This document shows positions 31,314 through 43,449 of a stretch of DNA of 64,000 bases, one piece after another (position 1 is the first letter of the stretch; every line of letters starts with the position of its first letter). Source of the DNA: Adiantum capillus-veneris (lineage: Eukaryota > Streptophyta > Polypodiopsida > Polypodiales > Pteridaceae). The DNA lies in the NCBI GenBank assembly GCA_014529385.2, contig CM043961.1, positions 17,164,978 to 17,228,977 on the forward strand. Direction: 5' to 3'. The position numbers were made by a program, and so were the translations under genes. The notes beneath the pieces were generated by a model that had not been told where the DNA came from, ran no database searches, and was given only the letters and a program-made list of their open reading frames with translations.

Positions 31314-32750
31314 TCAGTCCACAAAGGGGATTAAGCCCAAAGCATTGCGAAAAACTTCAAGCTTCTCACGAGACAATGCCTTTGTGAAAAGATCTGCAAG
31401 GTTGTCCTGTGTTGGCACATAAGCCAAGCTGATCTCTCCTGCTGAGAGCCTCTCCCTGACATAGTGGTAATGCACCTCAATGTGCTTTGTGAGAGCATGA
31501 AAAACTGGGTTCCTTGTAACTGCCAATGCGCTCTGACTGTCACTGTAGATAGTATTGGCAGTGTCCTATCCAACACCTAAATCAGCCATAAGGCATCTGA
31601 GCCATACATACTCAACCGTAGCCGTGAAGACTGCCCTGTCCTCATCCTCACAACTTGAAGTGGCCACAGTAGGTTGCTTCTTGCTCAACCATGATATACA
31701 TGAACTACCAGGCATGATACAAAAACTACTTGTGGACACTCGCGTGTCAAAACAACCAGCCCAATCTGAGTCCAAAAAAGCATGTAAGTTTGGCGGCAAT
31801 GATCCCCCCTTGGGATAAAACAAGCCAAGATTTAAAGTGCCACTAAGGTAGCGAAAGATCCTCTTGACAGCCTGCCAATGCTTAGACCCTGGGCTATACA
31901 TAAATCTGATGACCTGTGAGGTTGCAAACTTAATATATGGCCTCGTGTTGCGTACATAAATGAGGTATCCAACAGCAATTTGGTAAAGAGTGACATCTGC
32001 AGGATCACCAGCATCATGTAGACTCAATTTCAAACTTGTTCCCATGCGAGTGGCAATAGGTTTGCAATCCTCAAGTCCAAACTTACATAGCAATGTCTCT
32101 ATGTAACTTTTTTGACACAAGGCAATACCATCATTGCACTGCTTAAATTGTATTGCCAAGTAATGATGCAACAGCCCCAAATCTTTCATCTTGAAAGTAG
32201 CATTCAAATCAGCCTTAAATGCAGCAATATGTCTCTCATTTGGTCCAGTGATCAGCAAATCATCTACATAAAGAACCACAATGAGAAGTACATCACCCCC
32301 ACGCTTTACATACAATGTGCTTTCTGTTGGACTATTAAGAAATCCTTGTTTGACCAAATGAGTGCCAGCTTTCTCATACCAAGCACGAGGAGATTGCTTC
32401 AACCCATACAAAGCCTTGTTACATTTGCACACTTTGTTCTCTTCTCCTTTTTTGACAAAACCGCGAGGCTGCGTTACATAAACTTCCTCAAATATGTCAC
32501 CATTCAAGAAAGCAGTAGCAATGTCTGATTGATGTACATCCCAACCAAAATGAGTTGCCAATGCACATAGAAATCGCACAGTAATCATACGACAAGTGGG
32601 AGCAAAAGTCTCTTCATAATCTATGTCTTTTTGCTGTGCATGACCCTTTGCAACAAGTCGAGCCTTATGGCAATCCATCTCACCATCCGGCTTACGTTTC
32701 AACTTGTAAACCCACTTCGTACCAATGGCCTTTTTGCCAGGAGGCTATCA
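31314..32750 (-). pseudogene. Element G: reverse transcriptase and RNase H
   Basis: Minus strand. RT motifs are DGEMDCHKARLVAKGHAQQ, VHQSDIATAFLNGDIFEEVY, LYGLKQSPRAWYEKAG and VLYVDDLLITGPNE. They are followed by KDLGLLHHYLAIQF, GYLIYVRNTRPYI and the RNase H part (DSDWAGCFDTRVSTSGF-like block, ADLFTKALSREKLEVF at the end). Standard Copia order. Fossil coding region. Confidence 0.93.
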
Positions 32751-32759
32751 CATAAAGTC

Positions 32760-34130
32760 CATGTGTCATTTTCTATAAGTGCATCATATTCTGATTGCAT
32801 GGCAGCCATCCAATTTTCTGAATTTTGTGCTTCATCAAAAGATAGAGGTTCCTCAACATCATGTAAGCTAGACACAGCCAAAGCATAACAATGTGATGCA
32901 TAAGATGCATGGTGAGAGCCTGAACGAGTACGACTAGACAAAAGTGCATCCAATTTACTGTCACACAATGTGTGCACCAGTCATTTTGGCATACCTCTAG
33001 CCTCCTCATTTTCAGACCTTTCCTCATCAAGTACATCATGTACATCTGCATCAGTAATAGGCTGATCTATAACATTTTTGGAAACCCCCGTAGGCTGTAC
33101 ATTTGCCTCATTGTAATTTACATTCGAACTTCCACCACTGAAAAGAGGCAACAAAGTGTCATAAATGTCCTGTGAGCTTACATTACTGTCTCTAGTACAT
33201 GACAACAAGGGTTGAACAGAACCTTCCACAAACACTACATCCCGTGAAACCAGAATACGCTTTGTTTGCGGATGATACAACCTGTAACCTTTGCTTTCAG
33301 CACTATAACCAACAAAAATACATATGACAGCCCTATCATCCAATTTTCTGTGCTGTATTTGTGGCACCAAAGCATATGCCAAACAGCCAAACACACGCAT
33401 GTGCTCAATATAAGGCTTTCTATCATGCCATGCTTCATATGGAGTAATAGACTGCAAAGCTTTCGTAGGACACCTATTTAGTACATAAGTGGCACACATG
33501 ATGGCCTCAAGCCAAAAAGAATGCAGCAAAGCTTGACTTTTGCCCATACATCGTGCCATCTCCATAAGTGACCTGTTTTTCCTCTCAGTAACACCATTTT
33601 GCTGAGGTGTGTAAGGCACTGTACATTGGTGTTTTATCCCACGACTAGCCAGAAATGCATTAAACTCATGAGACATATACTCCCCCCCTCGATCGGAATG
33701 GAGGGTGCCCATAGTACATTTCGAGACATTTTCATCCATAGCCAGAAATTGTTCGGAGCACATAAAAACTTCGAACTTTGCTTTAAGCGGAAATACCCAT
33801 GCATGCCTAGAGTAATCACCAATGAAAGTCATGAAGTATAGGTAATTGCCCAAGGACGGAGTTTGCATGGGTCCACAAACATCATTATGCACAAGCTGCA
33901 ACTTGCATGTGGCCCTAACTCAACCATCCTTTGGAAACTTAGAACCTTGCATTTTACACAAAATACAACCTTCACAAACATGTTTGACAGGTGCTTCAAG
34001 AGGCTACAAAGAAGCAACCATATCAGATTTCTGCAAATGCAGCAAATTGGCAAAATTCAAATGACCAAAATGTGCATGCCAAATTTTTGCATCTGAAACT
34101 GCCCTTGAAAATCTACAACTGCATTTGTAA
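32760..34130 (-). pseudogene. Element G: integrase
   Basis: Minus strand. The core begins LVHNDVCGPMQTPSLGNY and continues FIGDYSRHAWVFPLKAK, GTLHSDRGGEYMSHEF and YTPQQNGVTERKNRSLMEMA. It ends with the Copia-type extension CPTKALQSITPYEAWHDRKP and VFGCLAYALVPQ. The zinc-binding part lies near 33900-34100. Fossil coding region. Confidence 0.9.
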
Positions 34131-35870
34131 GATTTCATCCACACTTGTCATCCAAAGTGAGCTTATACAGCCCATGGCACAAAAGGCCAGATGCAACAAT
34201 TTCATCACCAAAACTGAGATCATGAACTGTACATCTGTCATCCACAAATTTGATTACAAGTCCAAGTCTAGCAAGTGCGGATACAGACAAGAGATTCTTC
34301 TTGATCCCAGGTACATAAAGTGCATCAACAAGTGTAAAGGAACTGCCATTTGCAGCAGTAAGCACAATCTTTCCAACTCCCTGAACAAGATAAGAGGCAT
34401 TTTTGACACAAGTGACTGAATTCCCATGAGGGACAGACTCGAGAGAGGTAAACAATTCACGATGTGAGGTAATGTGCTTTGTAGCACCACTGTCGAAATA
34501 CCACACATGTGAATCTGCAGCAACTGACAAGCATGAATCATGGACAGCATGATTGTAAGTGCACTCTGCGCTAAAAGCCCATTCTGCATCAACATCAGCA
34601 TCACAGTCTCCTTTCACAAAAGACTCAACAATGGCTGCATTTGTAGTGGAACCAGCATTTACAGTGGAACCACCCTCTTTCTTCTTAGCCTCTTTGGCCT
34701 TCAACTTAGGACACTGCTTGATCAAATGATCATTAGCTCTATAATGGCAATGCATCTTGTTTTTTCCCTTATCACCAGAATTTCTAGACGAATTGTTGCC
34801 AGCAGAAGCATTAGGAACAAAAGTTTTGCCACTCGCAACAGAACCATAAGAAGTGGCTGCATTGTTGTTACCACCCTTTCTTTGAGAATCAATAAAAGCG
34901 TGTTCATCTGCACGCTGCCTAGTCCTATTTTTTCTGGAAAGTGACTCTTGCAACAGCAATGTGCATAATGCATCAAACTTGACAACTTCAGGATTTCCTT
35001 GGGTCATTACTCTCCAAGTACTAGCAAAAGTATGGTATGAATCTGGTAAGGCATCAAGAACAGTCTGCACAAGGGAACTGTCTGAAATGACTTCACCTGC
35101 AGAAATAAGTTGCTCATTGATATCCTTGACACAAGCAAGGAAAATGTCTATATCATCTTCCTCATGCATAATCTTCGATTCCAGCTCTTTACGCAGCAAA
35201 GCAATTTTAGCCTCATTGCGGCTTGCATAGACCTGCTATAATATCCCGAGCCAGTTTTGCAGATTTTGCTGAACGAATGTGAGGAACAATGGTGTGCTTC
35301 ACAGACAACACAATCAATGCATGAGCTTGTGCATCCTTTATATCCCAACGAGCTTGTTCTGTCGTAGGCAAAACAACTCTAATAGCATCAATCCTTGCAG
35401 CAAGACCCGCAACATCCTGAACATTGCCTACATCCTCAGAACTAGAACGTACATCAATGCCCTGCACAATATTCCAAACACCCTTTGACACAAGAACATG
35501 TTGCATCATGTAAGCCCACATAGGGGAATTGTCCCGATCCAACCTGTCCTCAGCAGCAAACATCTTGAACACATCTGTGTTGTTGTCAGCCATGGTAAAT
35601 GTTGCACCTGATGTGAAAACTGCCCGAAAAGAGGAGAAACAAAGCGCGAACAGCACGTACTCTATAGCACAAACCGTAGAAGATTGTAAGGCACTTGTTA
35701 TGCAGAAAACGGCACTGACAAAAATTTTGCACAAAATGACAAAATAGCCTGTGCATTGCTGCATGTAGTGGAACCAGAGGCCGAAACGAGCCCAAATCAG
35801 AAATCTGAGCAGATTCAACTCTACGAGTTGACCCAAAAATTTTGTCGACCTGCGAACGCTCACCAAAGCT
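34131..35870 (-). pseudogene. Element G: gag and protease
   Basis: Minus strand. Gag begins near 35594 (MADNNTDVFKMFAAEDRL) and continues HVLVSKGVWNIVQGIDV. The helical gag core lies at about 34900-35200, and a Cys-His knuckle (MHCHYRANDHLIKQC) near 34720. The protease block WYFDSGATKHITSHRELF lies near 34480, and the domain linking protease to integrase follows. Fossil coding region. Confidence 0.88.
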
Positions 35871-35942
35871 CACTAAAATTCGAGAAAGTAAGCAGGCGTG
35901 TGCTGGAGATGCTGGTGACTAAACTCGGGAGGACGCAATCTG

Positions 35943-35954
35943 GTGTGATACCAA
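35943..35954 (-). other. Primer-binding site of Copia element G
   Basis: The minus strand reads TGGTATCACACC just after the 5' LTR. It is close to the initiator-Met tRNA complement usual in plant Copia elements. Confidence 0.75.
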
Positions 35955-35955
35955 T

Positions 35956-36183
35956 TGTTGGAATTAGGGTTGCAGAGAAACGCACACAAGTTGGAGAAGA
36001 CGAAGGAAGCTCAAGGCACACAATAGAGAGTGTGTCACTTAGTGTGCAATGGAAAGATAGATAGCCCTAGAGTGATGGACGTATATACAATGCTCGGGGA
36101 GAAAAAAACTCCTAAAGAGGGAAAAAATGCCCCGGTGGTCCTAGTGTGTTCACACACATCCCTACCACATGTATATGGTAACA
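35956..36183 (-). repeat. 5' LTR of Copia element G
   Basis: 228 bp, plus-strand ends TGTTGGAATTAGGG and ATGGTAACA. TATTC (36184-36188) follows as target duplication. Confidence 0.93.
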
Positions 36184-36188
36184 TATTC

Positions 36189-36499
36189 CTTTTTTCAGTT
36201 CGGATTTCTTACCATACCAATGGAATATTCTCTTTCAGATGCTCATGTCACCCATCATGTGACGCATCAAAAAAATCCACTTCTCGATCTCTCCCACCAA
36301 ACTAACGGTACAACTCCTTCGTGATGTTTAATGTCACTCATCATATGATACATCAGAGTTGTTCGTTCCTGATGGCTTTTATCAATTCTGGTAGATCTAC
36401 AGTTCTTAATCTTTACAGTTCCAAGTGTACACATTTAAATATCCTAATTTTAATAAATTGAAATCACTCAAAAACTAAGAAAATAGTCCATTTAGCAAC
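36189..36499. other. Unassigned spacer between G and J
   Basis: AT-rich. It contains a worn direct pair, CACCCATCATGTGACGCATC (36249) and CACTCATCATATGATACATC (36333). It may be the 3' non-coding part of element J. Confidence 0.4.
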
Positions 36500-39055
36500 A
36501 TCCCACTAGCTTCCAAACAGTCGTCTCCAACTAAAGTGCTTGTATATACTCTTCCCGAATCTCAAGATAAGATGCTAATACCTGCTCGGTCATCCAGTGA
36601 ACATCTAAAGTAAAATAATTCTCGAACTTTACCCAATACTTTCGGATAATCTTTTTGAACTTTAGTGGCCGTTGCTGATGATGAATGAGCTGCTCCCATT
36701 GGAGTATTTCTTTTGTTTCCTCAACCTCGGGAGGTTCCTCAGCAATAGGCTGGCTTGGAGGCATACCCACATATGGCTGGAGTAAACTAACATCGAAAGC
36801 ATTATGGATCCTCCAATTAGGCGGTAGCTCTAATTGAAATGTCACATCGTTCACGCGGTCAATTATCTTAGACATTCCATAATTGCCAAAATTTCCTTTC
36901 ATGCGAGGATCTCAATCACTCACAATAGACTTGGCATCCCATGATGCTTAAAAATGTGTGCTAGAAAAATCATAGCCATATGATCCACTTGGACCGTTTT
37001 CCTGACTAGAATAAAGTGGGCTTTGCTTGCTAAATTTTTCCACAATGGCTTAGATCGCATCATTTGCAATTTAATTCTTTGGGAGATCCATAATAAATCC
37101 ATGGCAATAGTCACCCAAGGTTGATCAGGCACAAGCAAAGGTTCGAGTAACCTAGGCGTCTTATGCTGATTGCACTTGACTTTTTGGCAAACCAAACATT
37201 CCCTAACATACTGATTGTTGTATGGTTTAAGGCTTGGCCAAAAGAAATATCTTTCCAATGCTAAAGTCGTAGGGAGAATACCCTAGTGACCCACATAAGG
37301 TGAAGCATGTGCTTCATCCATTATTTTCTTCCTCAATGGCCCGGCCATGTAAATTACTTAGTGGTGGTAGAGGTAACCATCCTTAATGGAATAGGGATAT
37401 TCAATTTCTTTATTCTGTAACTTGGTTCAAATGGTCATTTAGATACAAATCCGGAAGTGGTTCTAGTTCTTGATGATATATAGAAGTAATTGCATTCACC
37501 CTAGGCCGTCTAGATAATGTGTCCGCAGCCATGTTCTTACTCCCAAGTGTATGAAGGATCTAGAAGTGAAACATGGAAAAAAAATTTGTCCCATCTCATC
37601 TACTTCTTAGATCGTTTTCATTGCATGAGAAAATACCGCAAACTCTATTGATTGTTTTTTATCACAAGATCCACTCCTAGAAGATAATACTTCCAGGTAG
37701 ACAAGACATGAATCACAGCCGTAAGTTCCTTCTTGTAGATTGAGGCATACAATTCTGCATCCTTAAGTCGTCTGCTTTCATATGCCATTGCATGGGCTTC
37801 TTGGTTGAGCACTACACCGATGCAATCACCTAAAGCATCACTGTGAACCTTGAATGGTTTCTTGGCACTATCAAGATAGGACCATGGCTTGATAAATACT
37901 TGAGCCTATCAAACGCTCCTTGTTATCTCAATCGCCATTTGAAAGGGATACATGTTATCAAATGCTCCTTCTTTCTTGTTAGGTTTTGAAGTGGTCTTGC
38001 TACATGAGAAAAGCCTCCGATAATAGGGATACAAAACCCAAAAGCTACGTACATCATGTACCATAGTGGGAGTTGCCAGTCTTGTATTACCTGGACCTTG
38101 GCAAGATCCATACTCACTTGGTTGCGAGAGACTATATGGCTGAGATAGTTTATCTCTGTGAGAAAGAATTCACTTTTCGTTGCATTTACATGCAATTCAT
38201 ACTTGTGCAGTTCCTAAAACACTATGTCCAAGTGCTTCCGATGTTCCTTCTCTGTCTTTGAAAAGACGAGTTTGTCATCAAAGAAGACTCATATGAAAAC
38301 TCGGTGTGGGCTGAAAATTTGATCCATCATTCAATTGAATGTGGCAAGAGCATTGGTGAAGCCAAAAGGCATTACCAAAAATTCATAAAGACCAAAGATA
38401 GTGTGAAAGGCAATATTATGGACATCCTCAGAGGCTATGTGTATCTAGTGATACATGCTCTTTGATTCAATGCGACTAAAGATTCTTGCACCATGAAACT
38501 TATCTTGAGAATATCAACAATCCAAGGAATCAAGAAACAATTCTTGATAGTGATCTTGTTTAAAGATCGGTAGTCTATGCACATTCAAAAGTGTCATCTT
38601 TCTTTTGCATCAATAAAATTGGAGAGTAGTAAGACCTTTTTCCAGAAGATCGTTGACTTGCTTCAAAATTTCCTCTTGCTGAGAAAGACTTACATTGTAA
38701 GGGGAATGGTTTGGAGGAGAGCTACCCAGTACGAGATCAATGCGATGATCTTCTAGACGTTCCAGAGGTAGCTTACCCGAAAGAGTGTTCATGAAACAAT
38801 CCTTATACCTTTCAATAAATTGAAAACATTTAATTTCCAAACTAGAGAGCGAACCCTCATTAGTTTTATCCCTTTTTTGTACGAAAATCAAGCATAAACG
38901 TACTTCTTTATTTTGTTTTTAGTGGAGAAATGGCTTACAATAGGGAATACCCAATCCCCATTATCATCAAAATATTTAATGGTTTTGTCCTGATGCTCGT
39001 CTTCTCTACATAGTCTGGGATCGGTTTCATATGGTAGTGCCATGGCCAGTGTTAT
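36500..39055 (-). mobile_element. Fossil Ty3/Gypsy chromovirus J (pol part only)
   Basis: Minus-strand pol remnant of a chromovirus family different from B-E. From high to low coordinate: a linker before RT (near 38890-39050), the start of RT (LERLEDHRIDLVLGSSPPNH, NVSLSQQEEILKQVNDLLEKG at about 38610-38800), worn RT and RNase H (37500-38600), the integrase zinc-binding and core start (ERYFFWPSLKPYNNQYVREC, LVCQKVKCNQHKTPRLLEP at 36920-37258), and a C-terminal part with a chromodomain-like end (RKYWVKFENYFTLDVHWM at 36531-36900). No LTRs or gag are recognisable. Many breaks; old. Confidence 0.8.
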
Positions 39056-39258
39056 AAAAAAACCAGGGTACAATGTATTTTAATAGGCTAAAATCATAAA
39101 ATCTTGGATAGATTTTGAGCTTGCCTTGAAGAAAATTGACAAATTTACACAAGTTTTAGTGTAATCGCCAGTAAAAGCTTCAAATTTTGACCTAAAAACG
39201 GGTAGAATTTCAAGTTTGTCCTTATTTTCTTCGGTTGGAGAAAATGTATTTTTCTAGT

Positions 39259-39859
39259 TGTGCGCGTATGTCGCACGTGTCAATGCAAGGAACTTGCCGA
39301 TACACCATGTGCGAGCCACAAATGGCTCCAAGCACACAACAAGCCTAGTAACCTCAAAGAAGGCGATGGTGTGTCACTCACCGCTCTACGCTTGCTTCAT
39401 GGAGGATTCCTCGCCGCGAAGAAGAGGGAGACGCCGCTACGCTGCGCTCAATCGCTTCGCCGCCATCGTGCCTTCGTAATGCTCGATCGCGCACACACTC
39501 CCTCTCTTTCCCTCTCTCACTCTCTCACACATACACACACACAAGGAGATGAAGAAGAAGAAGATGGAGATGGAGCAAGAGCACTCTTCAATTGCACAAA
39601 TGAGAGAATAAGTGAATTTTAGGTTTAGTTGACTTTTATATGAGCTCGCCCCATTCACACTTGGGCGCCCATGCTTAGCCAACTAATCCCTTGAATGTTC
39701 CAGTTAGAGTGCGCCTCTCATCGGCGATCACTCTTACCCTTTTCCTATTGGACCAACAAGCCCGATACCTGACTCTACCAAATAAATAATACAATGTCCG
39801 CCGTAGGTTACAACGTCCGTTGTAGGTGATAGGGTGTCCATGAGCCGTGAGGGTTAACA
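39259..39859 (-). repeat. 3' LTR of element K
   Basis: 601 bp; plus-strand ends are TGTGCGCGTATG and GAGGGTTAACA. Its first 125 bases recur at 50234-50361. On the minus strand a TATAAAAG box lies near 39632-39640, a plausible LTR promoter. A (CT)/(CA) mixed run lies at about 39496-39543. Confidence 0.85.
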
Positions 39860-41960
39860 TCCCCCCCTTCCTGATGTAGATTCCGTCCTCGGAAGCTATT
39901 GAGTTGAAGCTTGTTCGTCGAGGTGGAAGAGCATCTGAGATGAATGTCCTTAGCCTCCTTCAGTCACTGCAAAAGCAAACAACATTGGCACAGTAATTGC
40001 ATTCTCATAAGCAATTAAAAAGCATATGCAGTTGTAAGCAGACAATTTGATTGGTAACAGAATTTTAAACAATTTGTCAGCAATAAACATTAAATTTCAA
40101 TATAATCAAATGCATAAACAGATGTAAAGGTAAAAAATTAAACAAGTCTGGGGTCGCTAATTTAACGGTCGAAAGGCACTAGAGATCGACTATTAATACC
40201 ATGGGTAAGCTTCTTAATTTTCTCTGGTCCATTAAGTTGTTTAATCGCGAGAGCCAAGTATTTCATGTTCGAGGGCTGACTAGAGGCTATACCTAGAAGA
40301 CCTTGTAGTTAAGCTACGATAAAAGGAATCTCTCATGAAATCGTCGCCTGATTGATTACCTTTTCTTTGACCCCCCAAAGTCTTTTCACAGTGATTCAAT
40401 TTCGATGTGTGTGCTTATTTTGTATGGCTTGGGTTTTTTGCTTTTCAAGGAAAAGCGCCCACACTGGGAACCTCTAGGGCTCTAGTACCATAGGCGATAC
40501 ATGTGAGTGAAGTACCCAATCAAGCTGAGATTTCTCTTCCAGCTTAAGATTTTACAATGTGGCACTTTGATTTTTTGTTTGTTCATTTTCAGCATTTTAA
40601 TTTTGTAACTTTGGGGGGTCATATAACACTGATACACCTCCCCAGGCTTATCACACAAGTAAACTCCCTTTATAATACTTAAGCTAAAGGTCAATAGGGT
40701 CAAGCCCACTAGAAAGCCCTAGTACATTTCACACAATGCTGCCTAAATCGGATTAAGAACCTAAGTAACCATTGATTATTAGGAAGGCATTCCCCATGGT
40801 ATTAAGAGAAGATCTCTAACGCCTAGCTTAGTCAAACTAGCTTAGTCGGACTGCTTGATATTTAAACCTAAACAAGTGATTATGACAAAAAATTACATCG
40901 AATTTAATGTTTGGTACTAAGCAAATGCGTTGAATATTATGCTACCAATCACAATCAAAGCAGACAAACGTGGATGCAAAAAGATAAGGGCCAATACTCA
41001 TGGACAAGAAACACCTGTTTGTGTTGATGGTCGCGCTTGATTTGAAGTGTGAATGAGAGAAAGATCCCATGAAGGTCCAAATCCTAAAAACAGCAACATG
41101 TTCCTGTACACACTAAGAAACACAAGGAATACCTCTAGGAGGCACATCAGTGAGAAAAAGAAACTTTGCTAATCACTAAACTCTCAAACAGAAACACTCC
41201 TATCGTACTAATTCTACCTACCCTCCATCACTCGAGTGATGAGGATCAAAGGTGTTTTATGGCATAGGTTTTTGTTTCAGTGTACCGGATGCGAATGTGT
41301 AGGTCTGAGTCAATGTTTTGACTTTTATTGTGCATACTCGTTTGCTAATTGCTCTTGCTCTTTTTTTTTTTGTTTTTTGTGAGTATAAAGCTTTATATGT
41401 ACATTCCCTACGATTGGGAGATTGAGAGGTCAGGGAGGAAGCTTGAGAGAGAAATGAGTGAATGATGACTGTCAGCAAACACTCCCCCCTTCCTTGGGTA
41501 GATCATATCGTTTGAAATGAGCTCGTCACCCTTTGAAGCCAATTGTTCCAGTTGGTAATAGGTGGGGATTTTTGCCAGTAGTTTTCTATTACCTTAGGTG
41601 CCTCGTCGAGTTGCAAGGGTGGTAAGGTACTCTCCTAGGATTGAACTTGAAGTGGTCCATCAGGTGATTCTTGAATACTGGGAGGTGTGGATTCCTTTGT
41701 ATCTTCATGGAGGTCCACTATTGTAGGTGGAGAAGCTTTTACCTCTATGGATGCCTTACATGAGGAGCTAGAAGCTTCATGGGACTCCTCCCTTCCTGAG
41801 CTAGGTGGAACAAATCGTTCTTTCTTTAGTACCCAAACTAGCTATGGAGCGGGTGTGTAGCATTCTGTCATTTTTTCTTTCCGCGATCATTGATTCGTTT
41901 TGGAGCTACAGGATTGGGCTCACATGGGTCAGGTGATAGATAAGAACACAATCTACGTTT
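39860..41960 (-). other. Non-coding 3' part of element K
   Basis: About 2.1 kb between the protease region and the 3' LTR, with no recognisable coding domain on either strand. At 41467-41492 the sequence GTCAGCAAACA-CTCCCCCCTTCC resembles another LTR end next to a polypurine complement, and a TATAAAG-type box lies on the minus strand near 41386-41394. An additional LTR could therefore be hidden here. Confidence 0.5.
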
Positions 41961-41966
41961 TGGCAC

Positions 41967-43240
41967 CTAGATTTGATCATTTCCTTGATAGTAGCCTTGG
42001 GCTTCCAATAGTTGTTTAAGAATCCAACGCCACGTTTCCTTACATTTTTTGGAGCGAGTGGGACATTTCTTACAAGGCTTCTGTTTTTTAGCGCTAGCTA
42101 TGGTTGCTAAAGAAGCTTTAGGGACCCACTTATATGTTTTCTTCGTTACATTAGGATGAGTCTTGTCATAAGCTATATGCATTGCTTGTAGCATATTTAA
42201 GGGTACGGGCATTTCATCCCCCTCAGGTGTTACCCAGGTTGTCCCCCTATTTCCCCAAGTGTCTATGGTTGTTGCTAGGTGGACCCAATCCACATTGTCT
42301 GACTCAGTCATCCCAGGTAGTACATCCATATAAGGAGAATCTTCCCCAACAATACTGCAATGGGGCCGAGTGAACTGTGGTGTCACATCTATGATCAATT
42401 ATAAACATGTTTCCTAGAGGATGTGCTCGACCCGTCACAAGATCCACTCGAATGATAGAATCTTGGAACTGCAGGTAGACATGGTTTTTGGACCAGTCAT
42501 GCACCATTTTTGCTTCTCTCATGAAAGGACGTCCTAAGATCATCTCCAATGCCATAGTGTGTTTGGAGAAATCCATAACAATGAAGGTAACCCTTATTTT
42601 ATGTCCAAAGACCTTGATCTTGAGATCTTCTAGCATCCCAATAGATTTAACAATAGACCCATTGGCCATCTTCACTACTATGGTTGTGGTTGCAAGGTGA
42701 GGTCTTCCCATAGTTTCCCATCAATTTTTAGTCACAATGCTAACCCCAGCGCCACCATCAAGGATTCCCTTCACAGTTAATCCCTTAGTAGTGATTGGTA
42801 TAGTCGCATTGGATTCATCACCCTCAAAGTATTGTCCCAACTTGTTAACAGGTATTTCTATAACAAGGTTCTCATCTAGGTTGGGTCGTGGATCTATGTG
42901 TTCCTCCTCTATTGGCATCTCCCCAGCTCCATCCATCTGTGCAAATTGTGGTAGCCCAAACTTCAGTTCTCCATTGAGGAAGGCTCGAAGAGCTGAGACT
43001 AGCTCGGGGTCTTTATATAGTTTGGACATAATGGTGGTTCTAACTTCTGAAGACATGAAATCCATCAGTTTGGCAATGTTTAACGGCACCTTTTGGCCTT
43101 GAGTCCCTTGACGTGGGGAAGATGGGATCTCCATTTCTTCGATAGGATCAGGTAGTCCCTCTGTAAACATTCTTTCCATCAAGAAGTGAGTACGCCCACT
43201 TTCCCATGACTTTAAGTCACTTTCTTCTTGGATGACACTA
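41967..43240 (-). pseudogene. Element K: protease region
   Basis: Minus strand. A segment with LDENLVIEIPVNKLGQYFEG leads to a retroviral-type protease block (TVKGILDGGAGVSIVTKN), a β-strand-rich part (LEDLKIKVFGHKIRVTFIVM) and the hallmark ILGRPFMREAKMVHDW. A Lys-rich tail (KKQKPCKKCPTRSKKCKETW) ends the coding part. Nothing after it resembles reverse transcriptase. Element M interrupts the N-terminal side. Fossil coding region. Confidence 0.75.
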
Positions 43241-43245
43241 GGTAT
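43241..43245. other. Target-site duplication of element M (left copy)
   Basis: GGTAT, repeated at 46786-46790 directly after the 3' LTR of M. Confidence 0.93.
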
Positions 43246-43435
43246 TGTTGGGGTATAGGCGCCTGTGCCTTGCCCGGCCGCCCAGAGTCTGGGCGCCCAC
43301 TGACTTGTATACCTTATACATAGCATAAGTGTATAGGGGGCTGCTCACTCTTTGAGTCTCCCCACCCACATAGTGTGTGTCTCCTTCTCTCTCTCTCTCT
43401 CACTCTCTGTCTGTGGTGCTCCCCGATCCCCTTCA
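43246..43435 (+). repeat. 5' LTR of element M
   Basis: 190 bp; starts TGTTGGGGTATAGGCG and ends GATCCCCTTCA. Contains TATACCTTATACATAGCATA, including a TATACA-type box, and a short CT run. Identical to 46596-46785. Confidence 0.95.
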
Positions 43436-43437
43436 AT

Positions 43438-43449
43438 TGGTATCAGAGC
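43438..43449 (+). other. Primer-binding site of element M
   Basis: TGGTATCAGAGC two bases after the LTR, an exact complement of the initiator-Met tRNA end. Confidence 0.95.

Larger units (their letters stand above)
31012..36183 (-). mobile_element. Ty1/Copia element G with both LTRs
   Basis: Minus-strand Copia element of 5172 bp, flanked by the target duplication TATTC (31007-31011 and 36184-36188). LTRs are 31012-31238 (3') and 35956-36183 (5'), each about 227 bp and differing at roughly 17 positions (7-8%) by eye. The primer-binding site and polypurine tract are in place. Coding order on the minus strand is gag, protease, integrase, reverse transcriptase, RNase H, as in Copia. All domains are recognisable and the element is structurally complete from end to end, but the coding part is broken by a handful of breaks. 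Several million years old if common plant substitution rates hold. Element H is a second copy of the same family. Confidence 0.95.

Noticed and set aside
32981-33901. Host gene with integrase-like domain
   Set aside because: Position, order of domains, LTRs and target duplication make it part of Copia element G.
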